Shown here: piece by piece, positions 34,434 through 44,433 of the stretch
Position numbering within the stretch: the first letter of the stretch is position 1
Layout: the number at the start of each line of letters is the position of its first letter
NCBI RefSeq assembly: GCF_900142325.1
Contig: NZ_FRAM01000001.1
Location: 1,572,279 to 1,636,278 of the forward strand
Reading direction: 5' to 3'
From: Epilithonimonas mollis
Lineage (GTDB): Bacteria; Bacteroidota; Bacteroidia; Flavobacteriales; Weeksellaceae
Length of the DNA stretch: 64,000 nt
Translations under genes and position numbers: made by a program
Notes under the pieces: generated by a model
Told to the model about the DNA's origin: nothing
Seen by the model: the letters and a program-made list of their open reading frames with translations, nothing else
Database searches by the model: none

Positions 34434-34463
34434 AGAAGGCTGGAAATTAATTTCCAGCCTTCT
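34434..34463. terminator. Perfect 30-bp palindrome, probable terminator
   Basis: AGAAGGCTGGAAATT is followed directly by its reverse complement. It lies just past the stop of the outer-membrane protein gene (34488, minus strand). The T run is better on the plus side (CATTTTT), so direction is uncertain. Confidence 0.5.
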
Positions 34464-34487
34464 CATTTTTAAATAAGATAGATGTAA

Positions 34488-35108
34488 TTAAAAATTATAA
34501 CCAATACCCACGATAAACATGCTCGGGCGGTTGTCATATCTTACTACATAATCTCCACTGACAGCATCTATCACATTTCTGGTATCTTTAGAGAAAGCAC
34601 CTTCATATCTGGCGTTGATTACAAATTTTGAAAGCGTTGCCTGAGCTCCGAATTGATAACCAACGGTGAATTCGTTTTCTGCATTGACTTTAAAATCATC
34701 GTAAGTCTTTTTTGATGATAGATTGTATGATGCAACAGGCCCCACGAAAGCTGCCAATTTTCCTAGCAGAAAGTTATGTCCCACTAATACCGGAACATCA
34801 ATACGGTTACTTTTCGCTTCTACCGTTACATCGTCAACGGTCAGGCTGTTCTTGAATGTAGTATAATAAACTTCCGGCATTACAAACCAACCGCCAACCG
34901 GAGACCCGATCTTAGCCGCCAGCCCGATATTGAAGCCCGCACTATTATCTCCTTTGTTTTCCCAGGCGTTGGTTGCTGTACTTTCGATATCTTTCCATTT
35001 TGCAGACGAGGTATTGAAAAGCGCATTGGCTCTCAGTCCTATTGTAACCTGCGAATAAGCCATTATTCCTAAAAATAAAGCTAATGTACTAATCAGTTTT
35101 TTACTCAT
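34488..35108 (-). CDS. Outer-membrane beta-barrel protein (PorT/OmpW-like)
   Basis: The 206-residue protein has a signal peptide (1-19), then alternating strands (TIGLRANALFNTSSAKW, GWFVMPEVYYTTFKN, FTVGYQFGAQATLSKFVINARYEGAF) ending in the outer-membrane C-terminal signature MFIVGIGYNF. This fits the small 8-strand barrel group. Its start overlaps the end of the MlaF-like gene by 8 bp, so it belongs to the MlaE-MlaF operon and could be the outer-membrane side of that lipid pathway. That last step is inference. Confidence 0.85.
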   Translation of the reverse strand: MSKKLISTLALFLGIMAYSQVTIGLRANALFNTSSAKWKDIESTATNAWENKGDNSAGFNIGLAAKIGSPVGGWFVMPEVYYTTFKNSLTVDDVTVEAKSNRIDVPVLVGHNFLLGKLAAFVGPVASYNLSSKKTYDDFKVNAENEFTVGYQFGAQATLSKFVINARYEGAFSKDTRNVIDAVSGDYVVRYDNRPSMFIVGIGYNF

Positions 35109-35910
35109 TGTTTTCGGTTTTATTATTGTTGTGTGTTAAACTTGTCTGTTCATTTTCCAGCATAAACTCTCTCAACTGTTTGAATAGTTCTGAAGAATAA
35201 ACGAAATCCAGAAGATTTTTATTCTTTGCTGTAGCCAGTATATCCTTGTTTCCTTCCCACTCTTTGATCCCAAGACGCAGATAAAGAATCTTCTCACCAA
35301 TGGTCATTACAGAATTCATGTCATGTGTGTTGATGATGGTTGTTGTATTATATTCTTTGGTGATTTCCAGAAGCAGATCATCAATTACATTGGAGGTATA
35401 AGGATCTAACCCGGAATTAGGCTCGTCACAGAAAAGGTATTTTGGATTATTGACAATTGCTCTGGCAATGGCCACTCTCTTTTGCATTCCTCCGGATATC
35501 TCTGACGGGAATTTTTTATTCGCTTTGTCCAAGTTCACCCTGCCTATTACTTCCAGAACTTTTCTTTTCTTTTCTCTGTAAGTGAGATTGGTAAACATAT
35601 CCAGCGGAAAGCTGATGTTCTCCTCCACTGTCATTGAGTCAAACAACGCACTTCCCTGGAAAACCGTTCCAATCTCTGAACGTAGGATCTGTTTTTCTTC
35701 TCGGGACATCTTCATGATATCTCTTCCGTCGAACAAAATCCCGCCGCTGGAAGGTTCATAAACATTCAGAAGGCATTTAAGAAAAACCGTTTTGCCCGAG
35801 CCACTTTGACCGATCACGAGATTTACTTTGCCCGTATCGAATGTTGTTGAAATCCCTTTGAGAACCTCAACATCATCAAAGCTTTTTCTTAATTCTTTTA
35901 CTTCAATCAT
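35101..35910 (-). CDS. MlaF-like ABC transporter ATP-binding protein
   Basis: The 269-residue ATPase has Walker A GQSGSGKT (about 34-41), a Q-loop, the signature SGGMQKRVAIARAI, Walker B LFCDEPNSGLDP, and the H-loop IINTHDMNSV. MlaF drives phospholipid traffic between the inner and outer membranes together with MlaE. The upstream gene encodes the permease and ends on the same base that begins this gene. Confidence 0.93.
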   Translation of the reverse strand: MIEVKELRKSFDDVEVLKGISTTFDTGKVNLVIGQSGSGKTVFLKCLLNVYEPSSGGILFDGRDIMKMSREEKQILRSEIGTVFQGSALFDSMTVEENISFPLDMFTNLTYREKKRKVLEVIGRVNLDKANKKFPSEISGGMQKRVAIARAIVNNPKYLFCDEPNSGLDPYTSNVIDDLLLEITKEYNTTTIINTHDMNSVMTIGEKILYLRLGIKEWEGNKDILATAKNKNLLDFVYSSELFKQLREFMLENEQTSLTHNNNKTENNE

Positions 35911-36662
35911 TAGCTCAGTAACATTTGGGTTAATAATAAATCCATGATGATAACAGAGACCATTGTCCAGACCACAGCCTGTGTACTAGCCCGTCCTACT
36001 TCCAGTGATCCTCCTTTTACATTATACCCGAAATAAGCCGGGATGGTTGCAATCAGAAAGGCAAAAACCGCAGTTTTCAGAAAGGCATACCAGATAAAAT
36101 AGGATGGCATATACATTTGGATTCCAGTGATATAGTCTGCTTTGGTCCAGTTTCCTGTAGCAAGCCCTGCGATGTAACCGCCCCATATTCCGACAACGAT
36201 ACTAATTGCAATCAGTAATGGATTAAAGATCACACTGGCAACGATTTTTGGCAAAATAAGAAAGTTGGGCGAGTTCACTCCCATGATATCCAACGCATCG
36301 ATCTGCTCTGTAACTCTCATCGTTCCGATACTGGAAGCAATATATGATCCAACTTTGCCGGCAAGGATAACGGAGATGATGGTTGGTGAAAACTCAAGAA
36401 TCAGAACCACTTTCGTTGCATAGCCGATAAAACTGTTCGGAATGGGGAATGATGAAGCACTGAAATTATTGAACATCTGTATCGCAACCACTGCACCCAC
36501 AAAAAAAGAGGTGAATAAAACCAGGCCAAAAGAATTGACGCCAAGGTCATAAAATTCTCTTACCAGAAGTTTTAGATAAACGTTACGCTTCTGAGGCTTA
36601 TTCAGAACTTTTCCCAAAAGCATAAAGTATTCTCCGACAGATTCAAATAATCTTTTTAACAT
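35910..36662 (-). CDS. MlaE-like ABC transporter permease
   Basis: The 250-residue inner-membrane protein of the MlaE family has about five to six helices. Typical segments are FVGAVVAIQMFNNF, LAGKVGSYIASSIGTMRVTEQIDALDIMGV and ASTQAVVWTMVSVIIMDLLLTQ. It forms the channel of a retrograde or anterograde lipid transporter with the MlaF-like ATPase. No MlaD (MCE) gene lies beside it in this window. Confidence 0.94.
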   Translation of the reverse strand: MLKRLFESVGEYFMLLGKVLNKPQKRNVYLKLLVREFYDLGVNSFGLVLFTSFFVGAVVAIQMFNNFSASSFPIPNSFIGYATKVVLILEFSPTIISVILAGKVGSYIASSIGTMRVTEQIDALDIMGVNSPNFLILPKIVASVIFNPLLIAISIVVGIWGGYIAGLATGNWTKADYITGIQMYMPSYFIWYAFLKTAVFAFLIATIPAYFGYNVKGGSLEVGRASTQAVVWTMVSVIIMDLLLTQMLLS

Positions 36663-36691
36663 ACGGCTAAATTAGGTTTTTTTTCTAATAA

Positions 36692-38062
36692 TCAACGGGC
36701 TTTTTTATCGCCAACTACAATTAGAAAGACTGTTTTCAGAATGATTACAATATCCATACTAAAACTCCAGTTTCTGACGTAAAAAGAATCTGCGAGTACT
36801 CTTTTTTTCATTCCGATGTTCATATCACCTTCATCGCCTCTCAGTCCGCTTACCTGTGCTAGACCTGTAATACCGGGTTTTACCATACTTCTCAGGCTGT
36901 ATCTGCTTATTTTGGGTTTGTAAAAATCATCCACCAGAAGCATATGCGGCCTGGGACCTACGACAGACATATTTCCTTTGAGAACATTCATGAACTGCGG
37001 CATCTCGTCCAGACTGGTTTTCCTCAGAAACTTACCAATTTTTGTTATTCTCTCATCATTATAATCTGTTGTTTTCTCAGAAGACTTTTCATTTATCTTC
37101 ATGGTTCTGAACTTCAAACAGTCAAACACTTCGTCATGAAAGCCATATCTTTTCTGGATAAAAAAAGGAGAACCTTTTGAACCATCTAATTTGATAAGCA
37201 AGATAATAATCGGGAAAAGCCAGGAGCAGACAAAAACCAGAATAATGGTTGAAAATATAATATCAAAAAGACGTTTGATGGAAGAATTTGTGAAAAAATC
37301 CAAGGGATATTTGGCTTGGGATAATATCGGGACAGTTTCTATGTAATTGAATTCATACTCAAAAAACTGATTCTGAATAATATTAGGCACCAGTGATATT
37401 TTAACCTTGTTCAGTTCTGCCTGACGGAATAGATCATCTTCGAAAGTTTTTTCAAGACTGTGTTCCGAGGGCAGAAAGATTGTATGGATTCCGTTTTCTT
37501 TCCAGAACTCTATAATTTTTGGCAGATCATAATCATTTTCCTTATAGTCGTAGATTCTATAGCCGTAATCCTTACGCTGGTTGATAATATCACTAAGGAT
37601 GTTAGAAGAAGCACTCTCGCCTATGAACATTACATTCCTATGGTTTTTACCAATACTTCTGATGTATTTTAACAGAAAATAAATAAATGTTTTAATCGGT
37701 ATCACTACCAATAGTAGAATACCAGCAAGGTAGAAACGCTCGGTTTTCAGGAAGTCATTGTTGCTGACTTTTCCGAGCATGATGACGCCTATAAAAAAGA
37801 AAAAAACATGAATGAGTATTCTTTCCAGATATATGGTGTAAGTAACGTTTCTCGGGATATGATACAATCTTGTCCTCCCGCTCAGTAAAATCCAGAAAAA
37901 GCAAAGAAGCAGGATGGATAGTATGTTTTGCTCCAGCGTTTCCGAATCATATTTAACCTCAAAATTCCTCCAATAATAAATTACAAAAACGGATGATACC
38001 AGAATCATGTCCAGTAAAATCACAAATGCTTTGAAATAACGCGAATATCGGAGTCTTTGCAT
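36692..38062 (-). CDS. Polyprenyl-phosphate sugar-1-phosphate transferase (WcaJ-like)
   Basis: The 456-residue protein has four to five N-terminal TM helices, a CoA-binding-like Rossmann middle part (HRNVMFIGESASSNILSDIIN), a re-entrant hydrophobic helix, and the C-terminal catalytic domain. That domain includes KRLFDIIFSTIILVF, DCLKFRTMKIN, LRKTSLDEMPQFMNVLKGNMSVVGPRPHM and KPGITGLAQVSGLRGD. It starts exopolysaccharide or O-unit synthesis by putting a sugar phosphate on the lipid carrier. No other polysaccharide genes are nearby. Confidence 0.95.
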   Translation of the reverse strand: MQRLRYSRYFKAFVILLDMILVSSVFVIYYWRNFEVKYDSETLEQNILSILLLCFFWILLSGRTRLYHIPRNVTYTIYLERILIHVFFFFIGVIMLGKVSNNDFLKTERFYLAGILLLVVIPIKTFIYFLLKYIRSIGKNHRNVMFIGESASSNILSDIINQRKDYGYRIYDYKENDYDLPKIIEFWKENGIHTIFLPSEHSLEKTFEDDLFRQAELNKVKISLVPNIIQNQFFEYEFNYIETVPILSQAKYPLDFFTNSSIKRLFDIIFSTIILVFVCSWLFPIIILLIKLDGSKGSPFFIQKRYGFHDEVFDCLKFRTMKINEKSSEKTTDYNDERITKIGKFLRKTSLDEMPQFMNVLKGNMSVVGPRPHMLLVDDFYKPKISRYSLRSMVKPGITGLAQVSGLRGDEGDMNIGMKKRVLADSFYVRNWSFSMDIVIILKTVFLIVVGDKKAR

Positions 38063-38071
38063 GAATCAAAT

Positions 38072-38704
38072 TTAAGGAATATTTAGATATTTATGCGTTT
38101 GGATAGAAGATCTCCATTTCGGGTGTTCCAGGATGAAATCTGTAATTTTCGGATACATCACATCACGCTTGCTCCATTCACTCTGCAGATAGAGTTCACA
38201 CTTGTCATTCACTTTCCCGCCTTGTTCCTGAGCAAATTTAAAATCATTTTGATTAAAGATAATCATCTTCAACTCACTTGCTTCTTTATAAATATCCGCG
38301 AGGGGAAGCCCTGTTTTCTTTGGCGAAAGTGTGATCCAGTCCAGATGACCACTCATAGGGTAAGCTCCCGAAGTTTCAATGTGGATGGTGCAACCCAATT
38401 CTTTCAGCTTAGACGTAAGAATCTCCAGATTCCACATCAACGGTTCGCCACCCGTGAGAACAATTGTTTTGCAATATCTCGCCGCAGTTTCTGCAATTTC
38501 TTCCGTATTCATCAACGGATGGAGTTTCGGATCCCAGCTTTCCTTTACATCACACCAGTGACAGCCCACATCGCATCCGCCCAAACGAATGAAATAGGCT
38601 GCTTTGCCGGCATGAAATCCTTCACCCTGAATAGTGTAAAAATGCTCCATTACAGGGAGCATTTTACCTTCTTGTAATAAAATATCTTCTTCTTCCTTAG
38701 TCAT
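38072..38704 (-). CDS. queE: 7-carboxy-7-deazaguanine synthase
   Basis: QueE is a radical-SAM enzyme of the queuosine (7-deazapurine) pathway. The 210-residue protein has the Cx3Cx2C cluster motif at Cys44, 48 and 51 (GGCDVGCHWCD) and YTIQGEGFHAGKAAYFIRLGG before it. VLTGGEPLMWN and WITLSPKK follow. The start is ATG 38704, which overlaps the folD stop by 8 bp, so the two genes are translationally coupled. The longer frame upstream lies inside folD. Confidence 0.95.
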   Translation of the reverse strand: MTKEEEDILLQEGKMLPVMEHFYTIQGEGFHAGKAAYFIRLGGCDVGCHWCDVKESWDPKLHPLMNTEEIAETAARYCKTIVLTGGEPLMWNLEILTSKLKELGCTIHIETSGAYPMSGHLDWITLSPKKTGLPLADIYKEASELKMIIFNQNDFKFAQEQGGKVNDKCELYLQSEWSKRDVMYPKITDFILEHPKWRSSIQTHKYLNIP

Positions 38705-39581
38705 TATAAACCGAAGTTTTATAGGCAATGATAGTGTTTTTCATTAGCATCGCTCGCGTCATTGGCCCAACTCCTCCCGGAACTGGCGTGATCCAACTAG
38801 CCTTTTGTGCACAGCTTTCAAAATCTACATCGCCTGCAAGATGATAACCTTTTTCAGAATCATCATCTACTCTTGTAATTCCGACATCTATGATAACCGT
38901 ACCTTCTTTGATCATTTCTTTTTTCAGGAAATTCGGATCGCCCAAAGCTGTTATCACAATGTCGGCTTGTTTTGTATATTCTTCTATATGTTCTGTGTAA
39001 GAGTGTGTTAACGTTACCGTAGAATTTCCCGGGAAATCTTTCCTTCCCATCAGGATGCTCATTGGTTTCCCAACGATTCTGCTTCTACCGATGATCACAC
39101 AGTTCTTACCTTTGGTTTCAATATTATACCGTTCCAATAATGTCAATATTCCAAATGGTGTTGCCGGCAGGAAAGTATCCATTTCCAAAGCCATTTTTCC
39201 AAAATTCTCCGGATGGAAACCATCCACATCTTTTCTCGGATCGATGGCCATAATGATTTTTTCCTGATCAATCTGTTTAGGCAAAGGCAACTGAACGATA
39301 AAGCCGTCCACAGCTTTTGATTTGTTCAGTTCATCAATCTTTTCCAATAGTTCTGATTCCGAAACCGTACTTGGAAATTTGATCAGTGAAGACTGGAAAC
39401 CAACTTCTTCACAATCTTTCACTTTGCTGTTCACATAAGCCTTGCTCGCTCCATTGTTTCCAACTAAGATTGCCACCAGATGCGGTGCCCTTCTATTGTT
39501 GGCGAGGATTCTTTCAACCTCCTCTTTGATTTCAGCTTTTACCTCTTTTGAGACCTTCAGTCCGTCTAGAATTTGTGCCAT
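38697..39581 (-). CDS. folD: Bifunctional methylenetetrahydrofolate dehydrogenase/cyclohydrolase
   Basis: FolD interconverts methylene- and formyl-tetrahydrofolate. The 294-residue protein has the catalytic Lys in KAYVNSKVKDCEEVG, QLPLPKQID, the dinucleotide site IIGRSRIVGKPMSILM, and the C-terminal signature DVDFESCAQKASWITPVPGGVGPMTRAML. The start is ATG 39581 (MAQILDG). The frame extending to 39641 runs through the pgi terminator hairpin and is rejected. It is coupled to queE downstream. Confidence 0.96.
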   Translation of the reverse strand: MAQILDGLKVSKEVKAEIKEEVERILANNRRAPHLVAILVGNNGASKAYVNSKVKDCEEVGFQSSLIKFPSTVSESELLEKIDELNKSKAVDGFIVQLPLPKQIDQEKIIMAIDPRKDVDGFHPENFGKMALEMDTFLPATPFGILTLLERYNIETKGKNCVIIGRSRIVGKPMSILMGRKDFPGNSTVTLTHSYTEHIEEYTKQADIVITALGDPNFLKKEMIKEGTVIIDVGITRVDDDSEKGYHLAGDVDFESCAQKASWITPVPGGVGPMTRAMLMKNTIIAYKTSVYND

Positions 39582-39614
39582 TTTTACTTTCTTTTTACTT
39601 TTTTGATTTATTAG

Positions 39615-39650
39615 AAAAATGAAATGTTCCTTTCCCAACATTTCATTTTT
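39615..39650 (-). terminator. Terminator after pgi
   Basis: A 14-bp perfect stem, AAAAATGAAATGTT (39615-39628) with its complement (39637-39650), encloses an eight-base loop. It lies past the pgi stop at 39659 and before the folD start. Confidence 0.8.
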
Positions 39651-39658
39651 TATATTTT

Positions 39659-41302
39659 TTATCGGTTAGATTTATAAAAATTGATCAAACCATTTGTAGA
39701 GCTGTCGTGTGTTTCTACATTGCCTTCTGCTTCCAGCTCTGGGAGTATTTTTCCGGCCAGAACTTTTCCTAGTTCAACGCCAAATTGATCAAAGCTGAAC
39801 ACATTCCAAATCACACCTTGAACAAAAATTTTATGCTCATACAAAGCAATCAACTGTCCTAATGTAAACGGATTCAATTCTTTAAACAAGAATGAGTTGG
39901 TTGGCGTATTTCCTGCGAAAACTTTATATGGCAAAAGGAATTCTGTCTCTTCTTCAGTTTTTCCAGATGATTTTAATTCATTAAAAACCTCATCCTCAGT
40001 TTTTCCAAAAGCCAAAGCTTCGGTTTGTGCAAAAAAGTTTGCCAACAAAATATCTTGATGCTCGCCTACATCATTCGGAGATTTTGCATAAGCAATGAAA
40101 TCCGCAGGAATCAACTCTGTTCCCTGATGGATTAGTTGATAAAAAGCGTGCTGACCGTTGGTTCCAGGTTCTCCCCAGATTATTGGGCCCGTTTCATACT
40201 CCACGAATTCGCCGTTCCTGTCCACAGATTTTCCGTTACTTTCCATATCACCTTGCTGCAAATAGGCCGCAAAACGGTCAAGATATTGTGAGTATGGCAA
40301 AATCGCATAGGTTCCGGCTGCATAGAAGTTCCTGTACCATATTCCCAAAAGTCCCATCAGCACAGGTATATTCTCTTTAAAATCTTTGGTCTGGAAATGT
40401 ACGTCTGTCTCATAGGCACCTCTAAGTAGTTGTTCAAAATTTTCATAGCCTACGGATAAAACAATGCTCAATCCAATAGCGCTCCAAAGCGAATATCGGC
40501 CACCAACCCAGTCCCAGAACTCGAAAATGTTTTCTTCCGCAATCCCGAATTTTTTTACAGCTTCAATATTCGTTGATAATGCAACAAAATGTTTGGCGAC
40601 ATCCTCATTCTTAGCACCAGACTTCAGAAACCATTCTTTTGCTGAGTTGGCATTGGTCATAGTTTCCTGTGTGGTAAATGTTTTGGAGGCAATGATGAAT
40701 AAAGTGGTTTCAGGGTTCAGGTTCTTCACAACCTCGGCCATATGATTGCCATCTACGTTGGATACAAAATGAACATTAAGCCTTGTTTTAAAATGTTTTA
40801 ATGCAGAACAAACCATCACCGGACCAAGATCTGACCCTCCGATTCCCACATTGACCACATCTGTGATTTCTTTACCCGTAAAACCTTTATGAGAACCGGA
40901 AATTACAGATTCCGAAAATGTTTTCATATGATCAAGAACCTTTTTGATGCCGGGTTTGATATTCTCACCATCCACAATGATTTCCTTATCAGAAAAATCT
41001 CTCAAAGCGGTGTGAAGAACTGCTCTTCCTTCTGTTTCATTGATTTTATCGCCAGAAAACATTTTCCCAATCGCTTCTTTCAGTTGAGATTCTTCAGCCA
41101 ACTTCAATAATAATTCTAAAGTCTTAGTATCCACCAGATTTTTAGAATAATCGAAAAGATAGTTGTCTGTCTGTAGTGAAAACTCCTGAAAACGATTCGG
41201 ATTATAATGGAACAATGTTCTAAGTTCGAAATCGTTATTGGCAAATTGCTGATCCAGGGCTTTCCATGCAGATGTTTGTGTAGGATTTATTTTTGGTAAC
41301 AT
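39659..41302 (-). CDS. pgi: Glucose-6-phosphate isomerase
   Basis: Pgi interconverts glucose-6-phosphate and fructose-6-phosphate in glycolysis. The 547-residue protein has the two PGI signatures: [14 protein letters not shown] (with the WDWVGGR lead) and the C-terminal [36 protein letters not shown] and the catalytic Glu region [18 protein letters not shown] are also clear. Length is normal. A minus-strand TAAATTTG box at 41337-41344 probably belongs to its promoter. Confidence 0.97.
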   Translation of the reverse strand: MLPKINPTQTSAWKALDQQFANNDFELRTLFHYNPNRFQEFSLQTDNYLFDYSKNLVDTKTLELLLKLAEESQLKEAIGKMFSGDKINETEGRAVLHTALRDFSDKEIIVDGENIKPGIKKVLDHMKTFSESVISGSHKGFTGKEITDVVNVGIGGSDLGPVMVCSALKHFKTRLNVHFVSNVDGNHMAEVVKNLNPETTLFIIASKTFTTQETMTNANSAKEWFLKSGAKNEDVAKHFVALSTNIEAVKKFGIAEENIFEFWDWVGGRYSLWSAIGLSIVLSVGYENFEQLLRGAYETDVHFQTKDFKENIPVLMGLLGIWYRNFYAAGTYAILPYSQYLDRFAAYLQQGDMESNGKSVDRNGEFVEYETGPIIWGEPGTNGQHAFYQLIHQGTELIPADFIAYAKSPNDVGEHQDILLANFFAQTEALAFGKTEDEVFNELKSSGKTEEETEFLLPYKVFAGNTPTNSFLFKELNPFTLGQLIALYEHKIFVQGVIWNVFSFDQFGVELGKVLAGKILPELEAEGNVETHDSSTNGLINFYKSNR

Positions 41303-41485
41303 ATTTATAAGATTTGTTGATTGTCAGAAAGACCTGCAAATTTAAGAAAAATCGTGCACTTAATTTGGGATTAATTTCAGAGATCTGTCATATCAAAAAT
41401 TCATTTTTAATTTTGTTTTTTAACGGATTAAGAACTTTTACTTTAGTCACAATAGCAAGCAAACTTCGCAAGTTTTATTTTTTTG

Positions 41486-41493
41486 TATTTTTG
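41486..41493 (+). promoter_or_regulatory. -7 element of the prolyl oligopeptidase gene
   Basis: TATTTTTG matches TAnnTTTG and ends 21 nt before the ATG at 41515. No clear -33 box. Confidence 0.35.
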
Positions 41494-41514
41494 GGAACAT
41501 TCAAAAGTTTAATA

Positions 41515-43635
41515 ATGAAAGTAAAATCAATTCTTGCAACAGCAGCCGTCGTTTTTTACGTTGGCGCTAATGCCCAATCTATGAATAAGCCAACTTATCC
41601 CAAAGCTCAGAAAGGTAATCAGACAGATAGTTATTTCGGAAATCAGGTTGCAGATCCCTTCCGCGATCTGGAAAATGATTCCGAAGCCACAAAAAAATGG
41701 GTGGACGAAGAAGTAGCTTATAGCCAGAACTATCTTTCAAAAATCCCTTTCAGAGAAGCGATCAAAAATCAGCTGAGAGATATCTGGAACTACGAAAAAA
41801 TATCGGCACCATTCAAGGAAGGCGATTATACTTATTATTCCAAAAATAATGGTTTGCAGGCGCAGTCTGTGATCTACAGAACCAACGATAAAACCAAAAA
41901 TATCGAGGTTTTTCTGGACCCGAATCAGTTCTCGGAAAAAGGAACTACTTCGCTTTCGAGTTTATCCTTCAATAAAAAAGGAAATCTGGCCGCATATTCA
42001 ATTTCAGAAGGTGGTAGTGACTGGAACAAAATCATCATTATCGATGCAATCACTAAGAAACAAATCGACGAAACTATTGTTGATGTGAAATTTAGTGGCA
42101 TCTCTTGGAAAGGAGACGAAGGTTTTTATTACTCAAGCTATGACAAGCCCAAAGAAGGAACAGTTTTGTCCGGAATGACGGATAAACACAAAGTTTATTA
42201 TCATAAATTAGGCACAAAGCAGTCTGAGGACCAGTTGATTTTCGGTGGTGAAAAAACACCAAGACGATATCTTTCTGCTGGTGTTTCGGAGGACCAAAGA
42301 TTCCTGATCATCTCTGCAGCCAACGCTACCAATGGCAACGAATTGTATGTCAAAGATCTTAAAAACGGTGGTGATTTTGTTCAGATCAACAAAGGTTTTG
42401 ACATCAATGCCGATATTGTGGACACACAAGGCGACGATCTTTTTATCTTCACGGACAAAGATGCACCGAATATGAGACTGGTAAAAGTCAGCATCAAAGA
42501 TCCAAGCCCGGAAAACTGGAAAGACCTGATCCCGGAAACTGAAAATGTGTTGGGCATCTCTGAAGGAGGCGGTTATTTCTTCGCAACTTACATGAAAGAT
42601 GCGATTGATATTGTGAAGCAATTCGATAAAACAGGAAAATTAATCAGAGAGGTTTCATTGCCCGGAAAAGGAAACATCTCCGGTTTTGGAGGCAAGGAAA
42701 AGGAAAAAGACATCTATTATTCTTTTACCAATTACATCACGCCGGGAACGATTTACAAGTACAATGTTGACTCAGGAAAATCTGAAATCTATCAAAAACC
42801 GAAAGTAAAATTCAATCCTGAAGATTACGTTTCGGAGCAGATTTTCTATACTTCAAAAGACGGAACGAAAATTCCTATGATGATCAATTATAAGAAAGGA
42901 ACAAAACTGGACGGAAAAAATCCTACGATCCTTTATTCATATGGCGGCTTCAACATCAGCCTTCAGCCGGCTTTCTCTGTGGTGAATGCCATCTGGATGG
43001 AAAATGGCGGAATCTATGCTGTCCCGAATATCCGTGGCGGCGGAGAATATGGAAAGAAATGGCATGATGCAGGAACAAAGCAGCAGAAGAAAAATGTGTT
43101 TGATGATTTCATCGCTGCGGGAGAATACCTGCAGTCGAAAGGCTATACTTCGAAAGAATACATGGCACTTTCCGGGCGTTCCAACGGCGGACTTTTGGTT
43201 GGTGCAACCATGACGATGAGGCCGGATCTTGCAAAAGTGGCTTTCCCGGGTGTCGGCGTTTTGGACATGTTGAGATATAACAAATTCACGGCCGGAGCCG
43301 GTTGGTCTTATGATTACGGCACTGCGGAAGATAGCAAAGAAATGTTCGAATATCTGAAATCCTATTCCCCGGTTCACCAGGTGAAAGCAGGAATCTGTTA
43401 TCCATCTACAATGATTATCACTAGCGATCACGATGACAGAGTTGTACCGGCTCATTCATTCAAATTCGGTGCGGAATTGCAGGAAAAGCAATCTTGCAGC
43501 AATCCGATTCTGTTGAGAATTGAGAAAAATGCAGGTCACGGCGCAGGTCGTTCTACAGAACAGGTGATCGGCGAAAACGCTGATCTGCTAAGCTTTGCCC
43601 TTTACGAAATGGGAATTAAAACTTTGAAAAAATAA
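41515..43635 (+). CDS. Exported prolyl oligopeptidase (S9A)
   Basis: The 706-residue serine peptidase cuts after proline in short peptides. It has a signal peptide (1-21), a seven-bladed propeller (about 90-430) and a hydrolase domain with Ser556 (GRSNGG), Asp641 (SDHDDRVVP) and His675 (NAGHGAG). The positions agree with those of mammalian POP (554, 641, 680). The signal peptide places it in the periplasm, as in Elizabethkingia PEP. The start is ATG 41515; the frame extending back to 41314 covers the pgi promoter. Confidence 0.95.
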   Translation: MKVKSILATAAVVFYVGANAQSMNKPTYPKAQKGNQTDSYFGNQVADPFRDLENDSEATKKWVDEEVAYSQNYLSKIPFREAIKNQLRDIWNYEKISAPFKEGDYTYYSKNNGLQAQSVIYRTNDKTKNIEVFLDPNQFSEKGTTSLSSLSFNKKGNLAAYSISEGGSDWNKIIIIDAITKKQIDETIVDVKFSGISWKGDEGFYYSSYDKPKEGTVLSGMTDKHKVYYHKLGTKQSEDQLIFGGEKTPRRYLSAGVSEDQRFLIISAANATNGNELYVKDLKNGGDFVQINKGFDINADIVDTQGDDLFIFTDKDAPNMRLVKVSIKDPSPENWKDLIPETENVLGISEGGGYFFATYMKDAIDIVKQFDKTGKLIREVSLPGKGNISGFGGKEKEKDIYYSFTNYITPGTIYKYNVDSGKSEIYQKPKVKFNPEDYVSEQIFYTSKDGTKIPMMINYKKGTKLDGKNPTILYSYGGFNISLQPAFSVVNAIWMENGGIYAVPNIRGGGEYGKKWHDAGTKQQKKNVFDDFIAAGEYLQSKGYTSKEYMALSGRSNGGLLVGATMTMRPDLAKVAFPGVGVLDMLRYNKFTAGAGWSYDYGTAEDSKEMFEYLKSYSPVHQVKAGICYPSTMIITSDHDDRVVPAHSFKFGAELQEKQSCSNPILLRIEKNAGHGAGRSTEQVIGENADLLSFALYEMGIKTLKK

Positions 43636-43652
43636 GTTGAAATATGACATTG

Positions 43653-43681
43653 AAAACCCCTTCAGAAATTGAAGGGGTTTT
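43653..43681. terminator. Bidirectional terminator between convergent genes
   Basis: AAAACCCCTTCA (43653-43664) pairs with TGAAGGGGTTTT (43670-43681), with a five-base loop and T runs in both directions. It serves the peptidase (+) and the response regulator (-). Confidence 0.85.
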
Positions 43682-43685
43682 TATT

Positions 43686-44375
43686 TTATGGGTTTTTCAC
43701 TAACAGCCTGAAACCTTCTCCGTGAACGTTGATGATTTCCAGACCTTCGTCATCTTTCAGGAGTTTTCTCAGTTTTGCGATGTAAACATCCATACTTCTC
43801 GCTGTAAAATAGTTTTCTTTTTTCCAGATTTTTCTCAGAGCCAGATCTCTTGGCATAAAATCGTTTCTGTGTATGCATAACAGTTTAAGAAGTTCATTTT
43901 CTTTTGGAGATAGCTTATATTCGTTCTCGCCCACTCTTAACTGTCTCAGCATAGAATCGAAGAAGATGCTGCTGATCTTGAACTGTTCCTGATCTTCGTT
44001 TTCCAAAACTGCGCTTCTCTGCAAAATGGCTTTGATCTTGTAAAGAAGCAATTCCGTATCAAAAGGTTTTGTGATATAATCATCTGCACCGATCTGGTAG
44101 CCTTTCAGGATATCTTCACGCATGTTTCTCGCCGTCAGGAAAATAATCGGGGTGTTTTTATCAATTTTCTTTACATCCTCTGCCAGAGAAAATCCGTCTT
44201 TTTTCGGCATCATCACGTCAAAAATGCAGATGTCGAATTCTTTTTCCGTGAATTCTTTCAGACCCATTTCTCCGTCGGTAGCCAATGTCACCTCGAAGTT
44301 GTTTATTGTCAGATAATCTTTAAGAACGGCACCAAAACTCTGGTCGTCTTCTACTAATAATATTCTGTTGCTCAT
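43686..44375 (-). CDS. OmpR-type response regulator
   Basis: The 229-residue protein has a receiver domain (LLVEDDQSFG; phospho-acceptor Asp53 in CIFDVMMPKKDG; Lys in YITKPFD) and a winged-helix DNA-binding domain (YKLSPKENELLKLLCIH, MDVYIAKLRKLLKDDEGLEIINVHGEGFRLL). It is encoded 58 nt downstream of its histidine kinase on the same strand. The regulated genes are unknown. Confidence 0.95.
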   Translation of the reverse strand: MSNRILLVEDDQSFGAVLKDYLTINNFEVTLATDGEMGLKEFTEKEFDICIFDVMMPKKDGFSLAEDVKKIDKNTPIIFLTARNMREDILKGYQIGADDYITKPFDTELLLYKIKAILQRSAVLENEDQEQFKISSIFFDSMLRQLRVGENEYKLSPKENELLKLLCIHRNDFMPRDLALRKIWKKENYFTARSMDVYIAKLRKLLKDDEGLEIINVHGEGFRLLVKNP

Positions 44376-44433
44376 ACTTTTATAATTGATGGTTTTATAA
44401 CTTACTTCTATATTTTGTTTCTGATTTTATAAT

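Noticed and set aside
38093..38677. 194-codon frame antisense to queE
   Set aside because: queE has its radical-SAM motif on the other strand; this frame has no motif or start signals.
39582..39641. N-terminal extension of FolD
   Set aside because: It would be translated from the pgi terminator hairpin. The protein family begins at MAQILDG.
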